64,000 nt of DNA from JBAZAX01 sp964568625 (GCA_964568625.1 CAZMQG010000001.1:89408-153407), one strand, 5' to 3'. Counted from the first letter of the stretch, positions 9,206 through 19,132 are shown. Numbers and translations are program-made. The notes: generated by a model from the letters alone, not told the origin.

Positions 9206-10600
9206 ATGATCAAATTAATAAAAAAAGAAAAAAGATTTTTGCTACTCACATTTTTTTTATCATTTGTAATCAAAGTAATTTTTTTTTTAATTTTTCTTAA
9301 AAATAATCCCTGCCTACTCTCATTCGATTCAGAACATTATCATAAAATTGCATTGAGTCTTGTTTCCGGAAACGGTTTTTATAACCTAGATGGGGTTATG
9401 CCACAATTTTATAGAATGCCAGGATACCCGGTATTTTTGGCTGGCTGTTACAAACTTTTTGGAATTCAGCAGATAGCCGTAATTATTCTACAAATTATTC
9501 TCAGTTCATTTATTCCATTATTAATATTTTTATTAACACTAACTTTACTCCCAAGCCAACTACGAACTGCTAAGCTTGCAAGTTTGGCTGCATGCCTTGA
9601 TCTTGGTTATATAATATTTTCAGGACTGATCATGTCTGAAATATTATTTACTGTATTTTTCACAGTATTTCTAATTTTATTTTTATATAACTACACGCCA
9701 TTTTTTTGTAAAAAAGAATCTATAATCTCGGATAAGCACCCAATGTTTAGACTGTTTTTGGCAGGTATAATACTTGGAATAGCTTGTCTGATCAGGCCAG
9801 TAGGATACCCCGTACTTTTAACATCTATTTTTCTGTTATTAATTTCAAAAAATAAGTTCTCAACAAAAATAAAATCTATCACCGTTATCAGCACGGGATT
9901 TATATGCATATTAAGTACATGGATAATTCGCAACTTTCTTATAACAGGCTACATTTTTATGCATACACTCTCAGGCCCACATTTTTTAAATCATTCAGCA
10001 GTAAGACTTTGCATGATGGATGAAAAAATTACATATCAACAGGCACAAGAAAAAGTTTATGCTGAACTTAAAGATATAGAACTGACAAAAAAAAATGAGC
10101 TGCACAGGCCCCTACGAGAAATCGAACGCTGCATTTTGGCCGAAAAGCTTGCAATCACTTACATGCTTAAAAATCCAGCACTTACGATTCAACATTTTAT
10201 ATCAAACATGTTAAAAACAACCTTTGGTCTTTATAGCTCTGAGTTACTTGTAATAGACTCAGGAGGACAACTCCCTGAATACAGTAATAATCGAAGTATT
10301 AAAAGTATTTTAAAACGATTTTTACTTCCTGACGTAAATAATAAATTTATAATTCTAGTAATTTATTTTGAAATAATATTTTTTTTATTTATATTGCTAG
10401 GCTTGGCAATATTTACAATCACATCTCTGATTGATCTTGAGAAATTATGTACACTTGCAAAAGCTTTACCTTTTATCTGCTGCTTAATATTTTTGACTCT
10501 TTCATGCGGTTATGCGAGATTAAGGTTGCCAATCGAATCATTTTTAATTATTTTAGCGATTAAAGAATGGCAACTTTTATTTTCTAAAAAAGGGGAGTAA
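9206..10600 (+). CDS. GT-C type membrane glycosyltransferase-like protein (copy 2)
   Basis: 464-residue polytopic membrane protein, paralog of the gene upstream: shared blocks include FYRMPGYPVFLAG (versus FYRLPGYPLFLAT), the IRPVGYP loop, a TGYIFMHTLSG loop and the terminal CGYARLRLP segment. It lacks the Cys-rich insert of copy 1. The acidic residue after TM1 (SFDSEHYHK) matches the GT-C catalytic-loop position. Its stop codon directly abuts the ATG of the following flavoprotein gene, so they are almost certainly one transcript. Likely transfers a lipid-linked sugar during surface-glycan or glycoprotein assembly; substrate unknown. Confidence 0.7.
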   Translation: MIKLIKKEKRFLLLTFFLSFVIKVIFFLIFLKNNPCLLSFDSEHYHKIALSLVSGNGFYNLDGVMPQFYRMPGYPVFLAGCYKLFGIQQIAVIILQIILSSFIPLLIFLLTLTLLPSQLRTAKLASLAACLDLGYIIFSGLIMSEILFTVFFTVFLILFLYNYTPFFCKKESIISDKHPMFRLFLAGIILGIACLIRPVGYPVLLTSIFLLLISKNKFSTKIKSITVISTGFICILSTWIIRNFLITGYIFMHTLSGPHFLNHSAVRLCMMDEKITYQQAQEKVYAELKDIELTKKNELHRPLREIERCILAEKLAITYMLKNPALTIQHFISNMLKTTFGLYSSELLVIDSGGQLPEYSNNRSIKSILKRFLLPDVNNKFIILVIYFEIIFFLFILLGLAIFTITSLIDLEKLCTLAKALPFICCLIFLTLSCGYARLRLPIESFLIILAIKEWQLLFSKKGE

Positions 10601-12079
10601 ATGGAATCAAGCAAAAAAAGTGCCTTAATCATAGGAGCTGGACCTGCGGGTCTTACTGCAGGGTATGAGCTTTTAAAAACACAAAACTTCAGTGTAGAAA
10701 TAATAGAAAAAGAGAATCAAATTGGAGGTCTTGCCAAAACAGTTGATTACAAAAATTATAAATATGACATTGGCCCTCACCATTACATTACAGAATCAAA
10801 AAAAATTGAAGACTGGTGGAAAAATATAATAAACGAAGATGAATTTATAAAATTAAACCGCTTTACACGTATTTATTACAATAAACATTTTTTTTTGTAT
10901 CCACTTCAACCAATAAACGCACTAATGGGCTTAAATCCATTTGAATCCATTCATTGCATTTCCAGCTATTTTCGATATAAGTTATGGCCTAAAAAAGTTA
11001 ATTCTTATGAAGACTGGCTTTCAAATAGGTTCGGTAAAAGGCTTTTTGAAATTTTTTTCAAATCGTACACAGAAAAACTTTGGGGAATAAAATGTAACCA
11101 GATATCTGCCGACTGGGCTGCACAAAGAATTAAAAATTTTTCCCTTGGAAAGGCAATATTTTTTGCCTTCTTCGGCAAGCTTTTCAAAAAATATACCCCT
11201 CGAACAATTTTAAGTGAATTTTATTATCCAATTTATGGCGCCGGAACTTTATGGGACAGTGTTGGTAAAAAAATAGTGGATTCTGGATCTGGCTCAATTT
11301 ACACCGGCAAAAAAGTTGTTTCTATTGAGCATAATGACAAAGAAATTTTGGCTGTTTTAACAAAAAACATGCATGATGAAAATCAAAACACAGAGCATCA
11401 ACACATGACACAAAAACTAAATCATCATGAAGCAGACTACTTTCTATCAACAATGACTTTGCGTGATTTGGTTTTAAATATGGATCCAATCGCGCCCAAA
11501 GAAGTTATTGCTGCTGCTATGCAACTGCGTTGCAGAGCCCTTATCACCCTCAACTTAATCATAGATAAAAATCACATCACCCCTGACCACTGGCTTTATA
11601 TTCATGAAAAAAGTGTACGCACAATAAGAATTGGAAATATGAACAATTTTTCAGCCAAATTAAGACCTAATCAAAATCACTCTGCAATAAGCCTTGAATG
11701 CTTTACGTTTACTGATGAACCATTCTGGATTAAGTCCGATGAAGAGTTACTTGAGCAGGCTAAACTCGAAATTGATAAGATTGGCCTTGTAAAAAAAGAG
11801 TTAATTATTGATGGTATGGTATTAAGAATTCCCGATGCTTACCCAATTTATGAAGGCAATTACAAAGAACGTTTAAATATGGTTTATAACTATTTAGGTC
11901 AATTTAAAAATCTCAAATTGATGGGTCGCAACGGCATGCACCAGTATAACAACATGGACACCGCAATGCTTTCGGCCATGAACGCTATTGATGAAATTAT
12001 TAGTTATGAAGACAAATATAAAACCCAAATAAATATAAAAACAAAAACACAGAAACATTCTGATGCTCAACTTAATTAA
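10601..12079 (+). CDS. FAD-dependent oxidoreductase, UDP-galactopyranose mutase/HemY-like
   Basis: 492 residues. An N-terminal dinucleotide-binding motif GAGPAGLTAGYEL (about residues 12-24) is followed by an acidic end of strand 2 and the conserved IGGLAKT and YDIGPHHY blocks of the amine-oxidase-like flavoprotein superfamily. Proteins of this kind are common in polysaccharide loci, where some are nucleotide-sugar mutases and others are uncharacterised. The ribosome site AAGGGGAG overlaps the end of the preceding gene with zero spacing, implying translational coupling. A role in sugar modification is inferred from context; a HemY-like heme role is unlikely here. Confidence 0.7.
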   Translation: MESSKKSALIIGAGPAGLTAGYELLKTQNFSVEIIEKENQIGGLAKTVDYKNYKYDIGPHHYITESKKIEDWWKNIINEDEFIKLNRFTRIYYNKHFFLYPLQPINALMGLNPFESIHCISSYFRYKLWPKKVNSYEDWLSNRFGKRLFEIFFKSYTEKLWGIKCNQISADWAAQRIKNFSLGKAIFFAFFGKLFKKYTPRTILSEFYYPIYGAGTLWDSVGKKIVDSGSGSIYTGKKVVSIEHNDKEILAVLTKNMHDENQNTEHQHMTQKLNHHEADYFLSTMTLRDLVLNMDPIAPKEVIAAAMQLRCRALITLNLIIDKNHITPDHWLYIHEKSVRTIRIGNMNNFSAKLRPNQNHSAISLECFTFTDEPFWIKSDEELLEQAKLEIDKIGLVKKELIIDGMVLRIPDAYPIYEGNYKERLNMVYNYLGQFKNLKLMGRNGMHQYNNMDTAMLSAMNAIDEIISYEDKYKTQINIKTKTQKHSDAQLN

Positions 12080-12112
12080 AAATGCAATCACAAAAGCCAT
12101 GTAAGAGTTACT

Positions 12113-14077
12113 ATGTGCGGAATTGCCGGATATTTTAACATTAACAAACCACAAATCGACATTAATGAAGAACTTTTAAATAAAATGCAACAATCGATTG
12201 CACACAGAGGACCTGACGCTCATCAAATTTACAAATCCAATGAACACCAGCTGGGTCTTGCTTATAGGCGTTTATCAATAATTGATCTTTCTCCTTTAGG
12301 CAATCAGCCAATGTTTGATAAACAAAAAACTGTTGTTGTCTGTTTTAACGGCGAAATTTATAACTATAAAGAGTTACGTCGCGAACTTGAAAATTTAAAT
12401 TACGAATTTTTATCCCAATGTGATACAGAGACAATTATATATGCATACAAAGAGTGGGGAATAAATTTTACACACAAACTCACCGGCATGTTTGCCATTT
12501 CGTTATACGACTTTCAAAAACAGGAACTTTACTTAATACGTGATAGAATTGGAGTAAAACCACTCTATTTTTCACTACAATCAAATATTCTAAGCTTTGC
12601 ATCTGAAATTAAAGCTTTGTGGCAACTTCCATGGATGCAGAAAGAGATTAATCCAATAGCCCAGTACCACTATCTAACATTCATGGTAACACCTGCACCT
12701 TACACGATTTATAAAGACATTTATAAACTTCCAGCAGGATTTTACTTAAAAGTTGATTCAAATAAAAATATCACTTTTAAAGAGTGGTATAACCCGGTAA
12801 AACAGATATCTTCCGCAGAAAAAAAGCAGTTTGAATGCGAAAATTTTTGTATAGAAAATATAACTAAATTACTAATCGAATCAACAAAAAAACGTATGAT
12901 TGCTGATGTTCCGGTTGGTGCGTTTTTATCGGGCGGAATTGATTCGAGTTTAAACGTTGCATTAATGTCACAGTACGCACATTCTGTAAAAACATTCACC
13001 GTCGCGTTTTCAGATGGACCTGAATCTAACGAAATTAAATGGGCACGACTTGTAGCCAAAATATTTGGAACCGATCACAACGAAATAATTATATCCGAAA
13101 AAGAGGCTTTTGATTTTTTCGAACAGATGGTTTACCACTTAGATGAGCCTCTGGCTGACTGCGTCTGTATTCCATTTTATTACGTTGCAAAATTAGCTCG
13201 CGAAAAGGGAATTGTTGTTGCACAAGTGGGAGAAGGAGCTGATGAACTGTTTTTCGGGTACAGCACATATGCAACATATAAAAATTTTTATGATAAAATT
13301 TGGCATCCAGCTCAAAAAATTATTCCTACATTTGCACGGCATGCTACACAATCCTTATTAAATCCATTTTTAAAATCAAATCCGGCAAAATCAGAATTGA
13401 TACAAAATTGGGCCCATAATCGCGAACTTTTTTGGGGTGGTGCAATTGCATTCAATGAACACCACAAAAATTTGTTATATAATCAAAAATTATATAACAA
13501 AAAAACAGATCTGTTCTTTGACCCAATAGTCGAACAAATTTATCCTGGCATGCAGCAAAATTTTGACAGTTTTTCGATTGTAAATTATCACCTGACAAAA
13601 CTTAAACAGATTGATCCAACTGCAGATTTCTGCAAAAAAATGCTTTATCTTGAACTTAAACAAAGACTTCCGGAACTACTTTTAATGAGAGCAGACAAAA
13701 TGTCAATGGCCCAAGGCCTTGAAGCTCGTGAACCATTTTTAGATCATAATCTTGTTGAATTCATGTTAAATGTCCCAGCTCATATAAAATTCAAAAACAA
13801 TACAACAAAGTATCTTTTAAAAAAAATATGCCACGGTATTTTGCCCGATGAGATAATAGATCGTAAAAAAGTCGGGTTTGCCGCACCAACAGTACGATGG
13901 TTTGATAACGGAAAATACTTCCCGTCCTACTTTGCAAATCTAAGTCAAAAATCAAAATTTAGCCAAAATAATGAAAAAACAAATCTAGAAAAATTATACA
14001 AAAACAATATACATAATAACGCCGTGCAAAAATGGGTCTTACAAAATTTATGGACAATTAAAAATATGGATCTTTAA
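12113..14077 (+). CDS. asnB: Asparagine synthase (glutamine-hydrolysing) homologue
   Basis: 654 residues with two domains. The glutamine amidotransferase domain begins MCGIAGYF; after Met removal C2 is the nucleophile, and HRGPDA (31-36) and CFNGEIYN (77-84) complete the site. The C-terminal synthetase domain has the ATP-pyrophosphatase loop SGGIDSS (273-279). Canonical AsnB makes asparagine from aspartate and glutamine; homologues inside glycan loci often amidate uronic acids or other sugar carboxylates instead. Its position between a flavoprotein and a GT-C gene makes sugar amidation a real alternative. Start supported by AAGAG five bases upstream. Confidence 0.85.
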   Translation: MCGIAGYFNINKPQIDINEELLNKMQQSIAHRGPDAHQIYKSNEHQLGLAYRRLSIIDLSPLGNQPMFDKQKTVVVCFNGEIYNYKELRRELENLNYEFLSQCDTETIIYAYKEWGINFTHKLTGMFAISLYDFQKQELYLIRDRIGVKPLYFSLQSNILSFASEIKALWQLPWMQKEINPIAQYHYLTFMVTPAPYTIYKDIYKLPAGFYLKVDSNKNITFKEWYNPVKQISSAEKKQFECENFCIENITKLLIESTKKRMIADVPVGAFLSGGIDSSLNVALMSQYAHSVKTFTVAFSDGPESNEIKWARLVAKIFGTDHNEIIISEKEAFDFFEQMVYHLDEPLADCVCIPFYYVAKLAREKGIVVAQVGEGADELFFGYSTYATYKNFYDKIWHPAQKIIPTFARHATQSLLNPFLKSNPAKSELIQNWAHNRELFWGGAIAFNEHHKNLLYNQKLYNKKTDLFFDPIVEQIYPGMQQNFDSFSIVNYHLTKLKQIDPTADFCKKMLYLELKQRLPELLLMRADKMSMAQGLEAREPFLDHNLVEFMLNVPAHIKFKNNTTKYLLKKICHGILPDEIIDRKKVGFAAPTVRWFDNGKYFPSYFANLSQKSKFSQNNEKTNLEKLYKNNIHNNAVQKWVLQNLWTIKNMDL

Positions 14078-14093
14078 AAATTATGGAACTTTT

Positions 14094-15422
14094 ATGATAA
14101 ATAAAAAAACACTTTTACTTTTAATATTGTTTTCTGCAATTTTTTTAAATCTGTCTCTGATACTTTTTTTACAAATCCCTCCAACAAATTTTCATTGTGA
14201 TATCGACTCAAAAGCTTATATTGAAAAAGCTACATTTTTATACGAAAACAATACTCTTGCCCCAATACCAACTCAAACACAATTCCCATACTATACATTA
14301 GGATACCCAATAATTATGGGCATAATCTTCAAAATATTTTCACCGCAAATTGAATGGGTAATTTTTATTCAAATTTTATTAACTCTTCTGTCTGCAGCTT
14401 TAGTGTTTATTACAGCAAGACGTTTATTTAACGAAACCATCGGATTAATTGCATTTGCCCTTACATGTATCAACATTGGATTTTTAACTTTTTCTCAATT
14501 TATTTTAACAGAATCTTTTTTAGCTTTATTTTTGATAGTTTTTTTTGAACGGTTCACGGCCTATCTTTATGACAAAAACTTTCAAGGCCTAAGTGGCTCA
14601 GCCATTGCTCTTGGCATATCAGTCTTGATAAAACCGGCAGCGCTATATTACCCAATTCTACTATTACCGTTGATTTACTACACAGCACCTGCTGATAAAA
14701 AATTAAACTTATCGTCATCTTTTTTACTGTTATTTGCGGCACCAATATTTATCTACATGCTACATAATAAAATTGTATTCGATCAATTTAAAATCGGAAA
14801 TCTTGATTCGGTTAATATTTATTTCTGGTTTTATCCTAATGTTCTTGCACAAAAATATGGTACTTCGTCAGATACTGAAAGATTAAAGTTACAGCTTATC
14901 GCAGGGCACAATAACTCAAACATAGAGTATATAAAATTAATGTTTAAGAAAGATTTTATCGAAAATCCAACTCTATTCATTTACGTATGGCTTAAAAACG
15001 TAATAAAAACATTTTTTGGGTTATTTACAACAAACCTAAAAGTTTTGGTTGAGCCCAATGTTCACGGAGGAGATATATCATTTTTTAAAATACATGGAAG
15101 CATATTTCAAAAAGCATTATTTTATATCCAATCCGGAGCATCATCCAACTGGTTAAAATCTATTGGTTTTTACGAAGCAATATGGTCAATAATAAGATAT
15201 ATTCTGTGTATATTCGCACTTATAACAATATTTATAAACAAAAAATACACTCTTCTATATTTTATTGGTTCATATATTTTTTACTTTTCGATAATAACTG
15301 GCCACGACGGATGCGCCAGGTTTAGAATGATGTTTGAATTTGTTTTAATAATTCTTGCAGCTGTAGGACTTTGGCTGTTGTTTACCAGCAAAGAAACTTC
15401 GAAGCAACAAAATACAATTTGA
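14094..15422 (+). CDS. GT-C type membrane glycosyltransferase-like protein (third, divergent)
   Basis: 442-residue polytopic membrane protein. It shares the outline of the two earlier GT-C-like proteins: a first extracytoplasmic loop with DIDSKAYIEKA, then a TLGYPIIMG block, a KPAALYYP loop and a final segment with GCARFRMMFE, corresponding to the GYAR(L/M)RLP ending of copies 1 and 2. Sequence identity is low, so it is a distant paralog. It lies 16 bases after asnB and 10 bases before the manC start. A polyprenyl-phosphate-sugar transferase role is inferred; it could instead be an O-antigen ligase/flippase-like protein, though the acidic first loop favours GT-C. Confidence 0.6.
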   Translation: MINKKTLLLLILFSAIFLNLSLILFLQIPPTNFHCDIDSKAYIEKATFLYENNTLAPIPTQTQFPYYTLGYPIIMGIIFKIFSPQIEWVIFIQILLTLLSAALVFITARRLFNETIGLIAFALTCINIGFLTFSQFILTESFLALFLIVFFERFTAYLYDKNFQGLSGSAIALGISVLIKPAALYYPILLLPLIYYTAPADKKLNLSSSFLLLFAAPIFIYMLHNKIVFDQFKIGNLDSVNIYFWFYPNVLAQKYGTSSDTERLKLQLIAGHNNSNIEYIKLMFKKDFIENPTLFIYVWLKNVIKTFFGLFTTNLKVLVEPNVHGGDISFFKIHGSIFQKALFYIQSGASSNWLKSIGFYEAIWSIIRYILCIFALITIFINKKYTLLYFIGSYIFYFSIITGHDGCARFRMMFEFVLIILAAVGLWLLFTSKETSKQQNTI

Positions 15423-15432
15423 GGATATGGCA

Positions 15433-16506
15433 ATGAATCATTTTGTTATTCTTGCAGGGGGGAGCGGGCAAAGATTGTGGCCACTAAGCACAAAAAAATG
15501 CCCTAAGCATCTTGTCACGTTTATCGATAACAAATCGCTTCTTGAACAAACAATTGAAAGAATAAGTGGGAATACAAGTATTTCGTTAAAAGATACCGTT
15601 TCAGAAAATCAAAAAACTTTAGATTATAAAATTTGGATTCTAACAAATCAAGAACAGTTGGCACTTGTAGAAAATCACATCCAACACTTACAACTTAAAA
15701 ATTCAAATATAACCGTTGTTGCCGAACCAACTGCAAGAAATACGGCTCCGGCAATTCTGTGGATGTGTGAAAAAATAAATAAATTAGATAATGATGCAAC
15801 AATAATCATTCTTCCGGCAGATCATTTTATCCCCGAAAAAGAGATTTTTAATAAAACAGTTGCACAAGCCGTAACATTTGCACAAAATAACGCAAATATT
15901 ATAACTCTTGGAATTATGCCTACAAATCCTGCTACGGGATATGGGTACATACAAGCGGACACTTCTGTGCCTGAAAACATATTTCCGGTAATTAAATTCC
16001 ATGAAAAGCCAGACCTCACAAAAGCTAATCAATACATAAATCAACCAAACATGTTTTGGAATGCGGGAATATTTATAGGAAAAGTCTCAACGTTTTTAAA
16101 CGAATTTAAAACACACAGCAAAAAACTTTTTAATGACATGCAAGACTACCTAAACGGTACAATTTCTTATGACTCTTTAGAAAATATCTCAATCGATTAT
16201 GCCATAATGGAAAGAAGCTCAAAGATATCTCTAATTCCTGCAACATTTGAATGGCACGATGTTGGAAATTTAGCAGTATTCTTATCACTAAAAAAACGGT
16301 TTACCCCAAATATGGAAGATATTATAAACATCGATGGATACAGCAATTTAAGCAGCACCAGAAAAAAATTAGTTGTATGCATTGGAGTAAGCGATTTATG
16401 CATAGTTGAAACCGATACCATACTTTTGATATCAAAAAAAGATTGTACAGAAAATGTAAAAAATGCTTTGCCAAAAGTCAAACAGGTCTATGGAATGGAA
16501 TTATAA
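15433..16506 (+). CDS. manC: Mannose-1-phosphate guanylyltransferase
   Basis: Makes GDP-mannose from mannose-1-phosphate and GTP, a donor for surface glycans. 357 residues. The ATG at 15433 has GAGG eight bases upstream, whereas the in-frame ATG at 15427 is only two bases from it; both give the same core. The nucleotidyltransferase signature is FVILAGGSGQRLWPLS, followed by KCPKHLV (pyrophosphorylase lysine), VVAEPTARNTAPAI, ILPADHFI, a WNAGIF block and EWHDVGN. It lacks the C-terminal phosphomannose isomerase domain of the bifunctional enzyme. Last sugar-nucleotide gene of the locus. Confidence 0.92.
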   Translation: MNHFVILAGGSGQRLWPLSTKKCPKHLVTFIDNKSLLEQTIERISGNTSISLKDTVSENQKTLDYKIWILTNQEQLALVENHIQHLQLKNSNITVVAEPTARNTAPAILWMCEKINKLDNDATIIILPADHFIPEKEIFNKTVAQAVTFAQNNANIITLGIMPTNPATGYGYIQADTSVPENIFPVIKFHEKPDLTKANQYINQPNMFWNAGIFIGKVSTFLNEFKTHSKKLFNDMQDYLNGTISYDSLENISIDYAIMERSSKISLIPATFEWHDVGNLAVFLSLKKRFTPNMEDIINIDGYSNLSSTRKKLVVCIGVSDLCIVETDTILLISKKDCTENVKNALPKVKQVYGMEL

Positions 16507-16631
16507 AAAAGAAAAGCGGCAGAATAAAATGTATTTTAAAAAATATTGATTTTAATATAACTTTTGTTGTACAACTGTGAATGATATGTAATCGAATCCG
16601 AGTTTAAAATTTTAAAAATGGAAGAGTAACA

Positions 16632-17330
16632 ATGAAGAAGCTTGATGAATTGCTTAACTCCATTGATGAAAAAGTAGATAAAAAATTTGGACCTATATCA
16701 AAAAAACTCAGAAAGTATTTCGTAATTTTTAGTGCAACTCTAATTGCAAGCCTTTTTGTAATTTTCCTAGTAAAAACATCCAAAGAAGGCCCAGCTCAAT
16801 TGGCCTCAATAATTCAAAATGATCTTGAACAAATTGAAAAAATTTTAACAAACATAGATACAAATTGTAACATTTTAAGCTTTAATTATGATAATCTACG
16901 AATCGACTTCTTTACTGTAGAAAAATTTGTTGGGTCAACAATCGGCTGCCTTAATCTTGCATATCCCGGAAAATGGGAAGGCCCTTACATGCAACGAAAT
17001 CCAACCCTTCAAGGCAAGTTTTATGAAATTATAAGATCAAAAGATGGTTTTTTTATAGCTCCCGGAGTTGGCGTCAAATTACCAAACGGTCAAATTCTTG
17101 GAAAAGATTTCATAATTACATCCAACACATCCATGACTGAACTGCTGGCAGATGAAGGACCTCTGAATTATAAAGGACAAAAACTTGCCAGAAAAATTGA
17201 ATTCAAAATAGGCGACTGGGATAGTGTATTCACTCAAACTACAACAGTAGACAAAATTAACACAGCATTAAAAGAGTTTAACGACGCGATGCCTTTTACA
17301 AAATTAGAAACCGGAACCCAACACGCATAA
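16632..17330 (+). CDS. Membrane-anchored hypothetical protein
   Basis: 232 residues: a charged N-terminal amphipathic region, one transmembrane segment at about 29-48 (YFVIFSATLIASLFVIFLV), a short helix and a predicted extracytoplasmic domain with a CNILSFNYDNLRIDFF region and a KLPNGQILGKDF turn. No known domain recognised. It has its own ribosome site (GGAAGAG) and lies 125 bases after manC, so it may be the end of the glycan locus or a separate unit. Function unknown. Confidence 0.6.
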   Translation: MKKLDELLNSIDEKVDKKFGPISKKLRKYFVIFSATLIASLFVIFLVKTSKEGPAQLASIIQNDLEQIEKILTNIDTNCNILSFNYDNLRIDFFTVEKFVGSTIGCLNLAYPGKWEGPYMQRNPTLQGKFYEIIRSKDGFFIAPGVGVKLPNGQILGKDFIITSNTSMTELLADEGPLNYKGQKLARKIEFKIGDWDSVFTQTTTVDKINTALKEFNDAMPFTKLETGTQHA

Positions 17331-17451
17331 ATCACAAATCAGGCATTTTTAAATTAACGTCAATATATTGCTGTTATGTCGAGCAAAAATAGTTCGATTA
17401 AAAAATAATTGGTTTGTTATTTAATGAAGCTACTACTAATATCATTTATAT

Positions 17452-17748
17452 TTACAAACCACGTTTTTTCCACCACTCATCCGTTTTAAATTCTTCTGGG
17501 AGTCCTGGGGTTTCAGTCTCTTTAAGCTCTGGCTCAAGATGAAGTTCATCAAATAAAATTCGAAAATACTCGTCACGTACGCTTGTCGGCAATTTGGTTC
17601 CACACCAAGGACAATAACAAATTCCCTGTAATCCACCTGAGCGTCTTTTTAGAAGAATATTATATTCTCTTAGATGCGGATAATAAATAATGGGAACTAT
17701 TGGATCATTTAAAAAATCTACCATCAATTTGCAACAATGAATATCCAT
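17452..17748 (-). CDS. Probable immunity protein for the upstream Hint/colicin E3-type toxin
   Basis: 98 residues beginning MDIHCCKLMV at an ATG at 17748, with AAGGA eight bases upstream; a longer upstream frame would overlap the toxin gene and has no better site. It is cysteine-rich: an N-terminal CC pair, then YCPWCGTKLP (residues about 54-63), then RDEYF and a terminal EEFKTDEWW block. This pattern matches a small bacterial family I know as DUF6980-like, often found as a stand-alone partner gene. The gene begins 10 bases after the stop codon of the toxin gene, the standard toxin-immunity order. Neutralisation of the rRNase domain is inferred from position; the protein does not resemble the classical colicin E3 immunity protein. 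Confidence 0.7.
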   Translation of the reverse strand: MDIHCCKLMVDFLNDPIVPIIYYPHLREYNILLKRRSGGLQGICYCPWCGTKLPTSVRDEYFRILFDELHLEPELKETETPGLPEEFKTDEWWKKRGL

Positions 17749-17758
17749 ATTTAATTCC

Positions 17759-18889
17759 TTACATTCTACGATTATAAACAGCTGCCTTATAAAGTTGTAA
17801 TGTTTTGGGATCAATAGATCCAAGATGAGTTTTTCCCTTGTTATAAACTTCTACGTCATTATGAAGATTATCCCATTGAAGATAGTGCGCCTTTCCATCA
17901 AGCAACCCCATAGCTCTATCTTTAAGTCTATATATACCATCTTTCCAATATTCATACTGATCTTTTAATTGTCTAAAAAACTCTACCTTTGTAACAGTAT
18001 TAATAATTCGATCGTTTGGTCCTTTTTTTGGATCTTTTGGCCCACCTCGACCAGAACGGCAATTCGGATCAACTCGTTCAAGATAAATTCCACCTTTTTT
18101 TTTATCGCCAAAAAAATAATTATACCCTACTATTCCCACCCCTGTAAAAACACCAAGCGCAAATCCAACCGGACCAAGTGAAACATAACCTCCGCCAACC
18201 GATAAAGACGCTTCCGCAAATGATATAGATGCCGAAGTTGATCCAAATATCCAAGATGCGCCAACGGCAAGTGCCGGCAATCCATTATGAGTTAATAATA
18301 AGCGACGCTCCTGATTTGCATACTCCGATTTTTCTGAAATTAAAAACGTATGTGGTTCTTCTACTTCTACTCCATATGCATAAATTTTTACAGTCTGTAT
18401 CTTTATAGGCCTCTTTTTTTTATCAAACTTTATCGTACAACAATCTGCCCTACGTATTTTTGTAATTGGAATACAAGACATATCAACATCAATAAGCATA
18501 TCTCCTGCATTCAGGTATTGGGCTTGAACAAAATCCGCCATAACTGAAATATTTTTTTCTTTATCTTCCCCAGCCTTAAGTACAAAAAATAAATGTTGGG
18601 GAGATGAATCAATCCAACGATACTTTTCTGTATAAATTGAAAAACCAGCCTCAAGCAAACATTTATCTATTTTCGTAATTTTTACTTCAGTCAAGATTGT
18701 TTCAGTTTTTGTTGAATTAAAATTATAACTTAATACCTTATCCCCAATTTTTAATTTTTCTACTTTCACTAATCCAGTAGATGTTGCAACGAGTGTTCCT
18801 TCGGGAAGGCTTGATTGTACTAATTTAAACCATGAAAAAATAAACCCAAGAAATAAATATATCACATTAATTAGCTTAATCTTTTTCAT
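17759..18889 (-). CDS. Polymorphic toxin: Hint domain plus colicin E3-type 16S rRNase domain
   Basis: 376 residues. An N-terminal signal or anchor (residues 4-25) is followed by a Hint/pretoxin-Hint module (about 27-202) with EGTLVATSTG, VEKLKIGDKV, the mid-domain SSPQHLFFV and the terminal LLLTHNG junction. The usual first Hint cysteine is replaced by serine (S27 in SLPEGT). A hydrophobic glycine-rich region (205-262) follows, then a C-terminal domain (about 290-376) that aligns with the cytotoxic domain of colicin E3: YLQWDNLHNDVEVY retains the D-H-E triad (D340, H343, E347) with colicin spacing, followed by HLGSIDPKT and a terminal basic NRRM. Colicin E3 cleaves 16S rRNA in the decoding site. 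The immunity-like gene is immediately downstream. Whether prey is bacterial or a host organelle is unknown. Confidence 0.85.
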   Translation of the reverse strand: MKKIKLINVIYLFLGFIFSWFKLVQSSLPEGTLVATSTGLVKVEKLKIGDKVLSYNFNSTKTETILTEVKITKIDKCLLEAGFSIYTEKYRWIDSSPQHLFFVLKAGEDKEKNISVMADFVQAQYLNAGDMLIDVDMSCIPITKIRRADCCTIKFDKKKRPIKIQTVKIYAYGVEVEEPHTFLISEKSEYANQERRLLLTHNGLPALAVGASWIFGSTSASISFAEASLSVGGGYVSLGPVGFALGVFTGVGIVGYNYFFGDKKKGGIYLERVDPNCRSGRGGPKDPKKGPNDRIINTVTKVEFFRQLKDQYEYWKDGIYRLKDRAMGLLDGKAHYLQWDNLHNDVEVYNKGKTHLGSIDPKTLQLYKAAVYNRRM

Positions 18890-19132
18890 TACGTATACTC
18901 CTTTTACAAGTATAGATTTATTTAATTAGATGCTTGAGGAAAGGTAACTTAAACTTTCCTAAAAATCAATCGAAAAGAGTACACTAACTATATAATTCTT
19001 AAGCTGAAATAAATTCAGGATGACAAGTCTACAATTGAAAGTCATTTTAGACATGCACAGCTCTTTCACTATTAAGTCTCGTTTGAAATTATATTTATCT
19101 GAAACTTAAAAAATTTTGGTCGTAAGGCAAAA

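Noticed and set aside
16507..16631. Possible tRNA or small RNA between manC and the next gene
   Set aside because: No cloverleaf or stable hairpin could be drawn.
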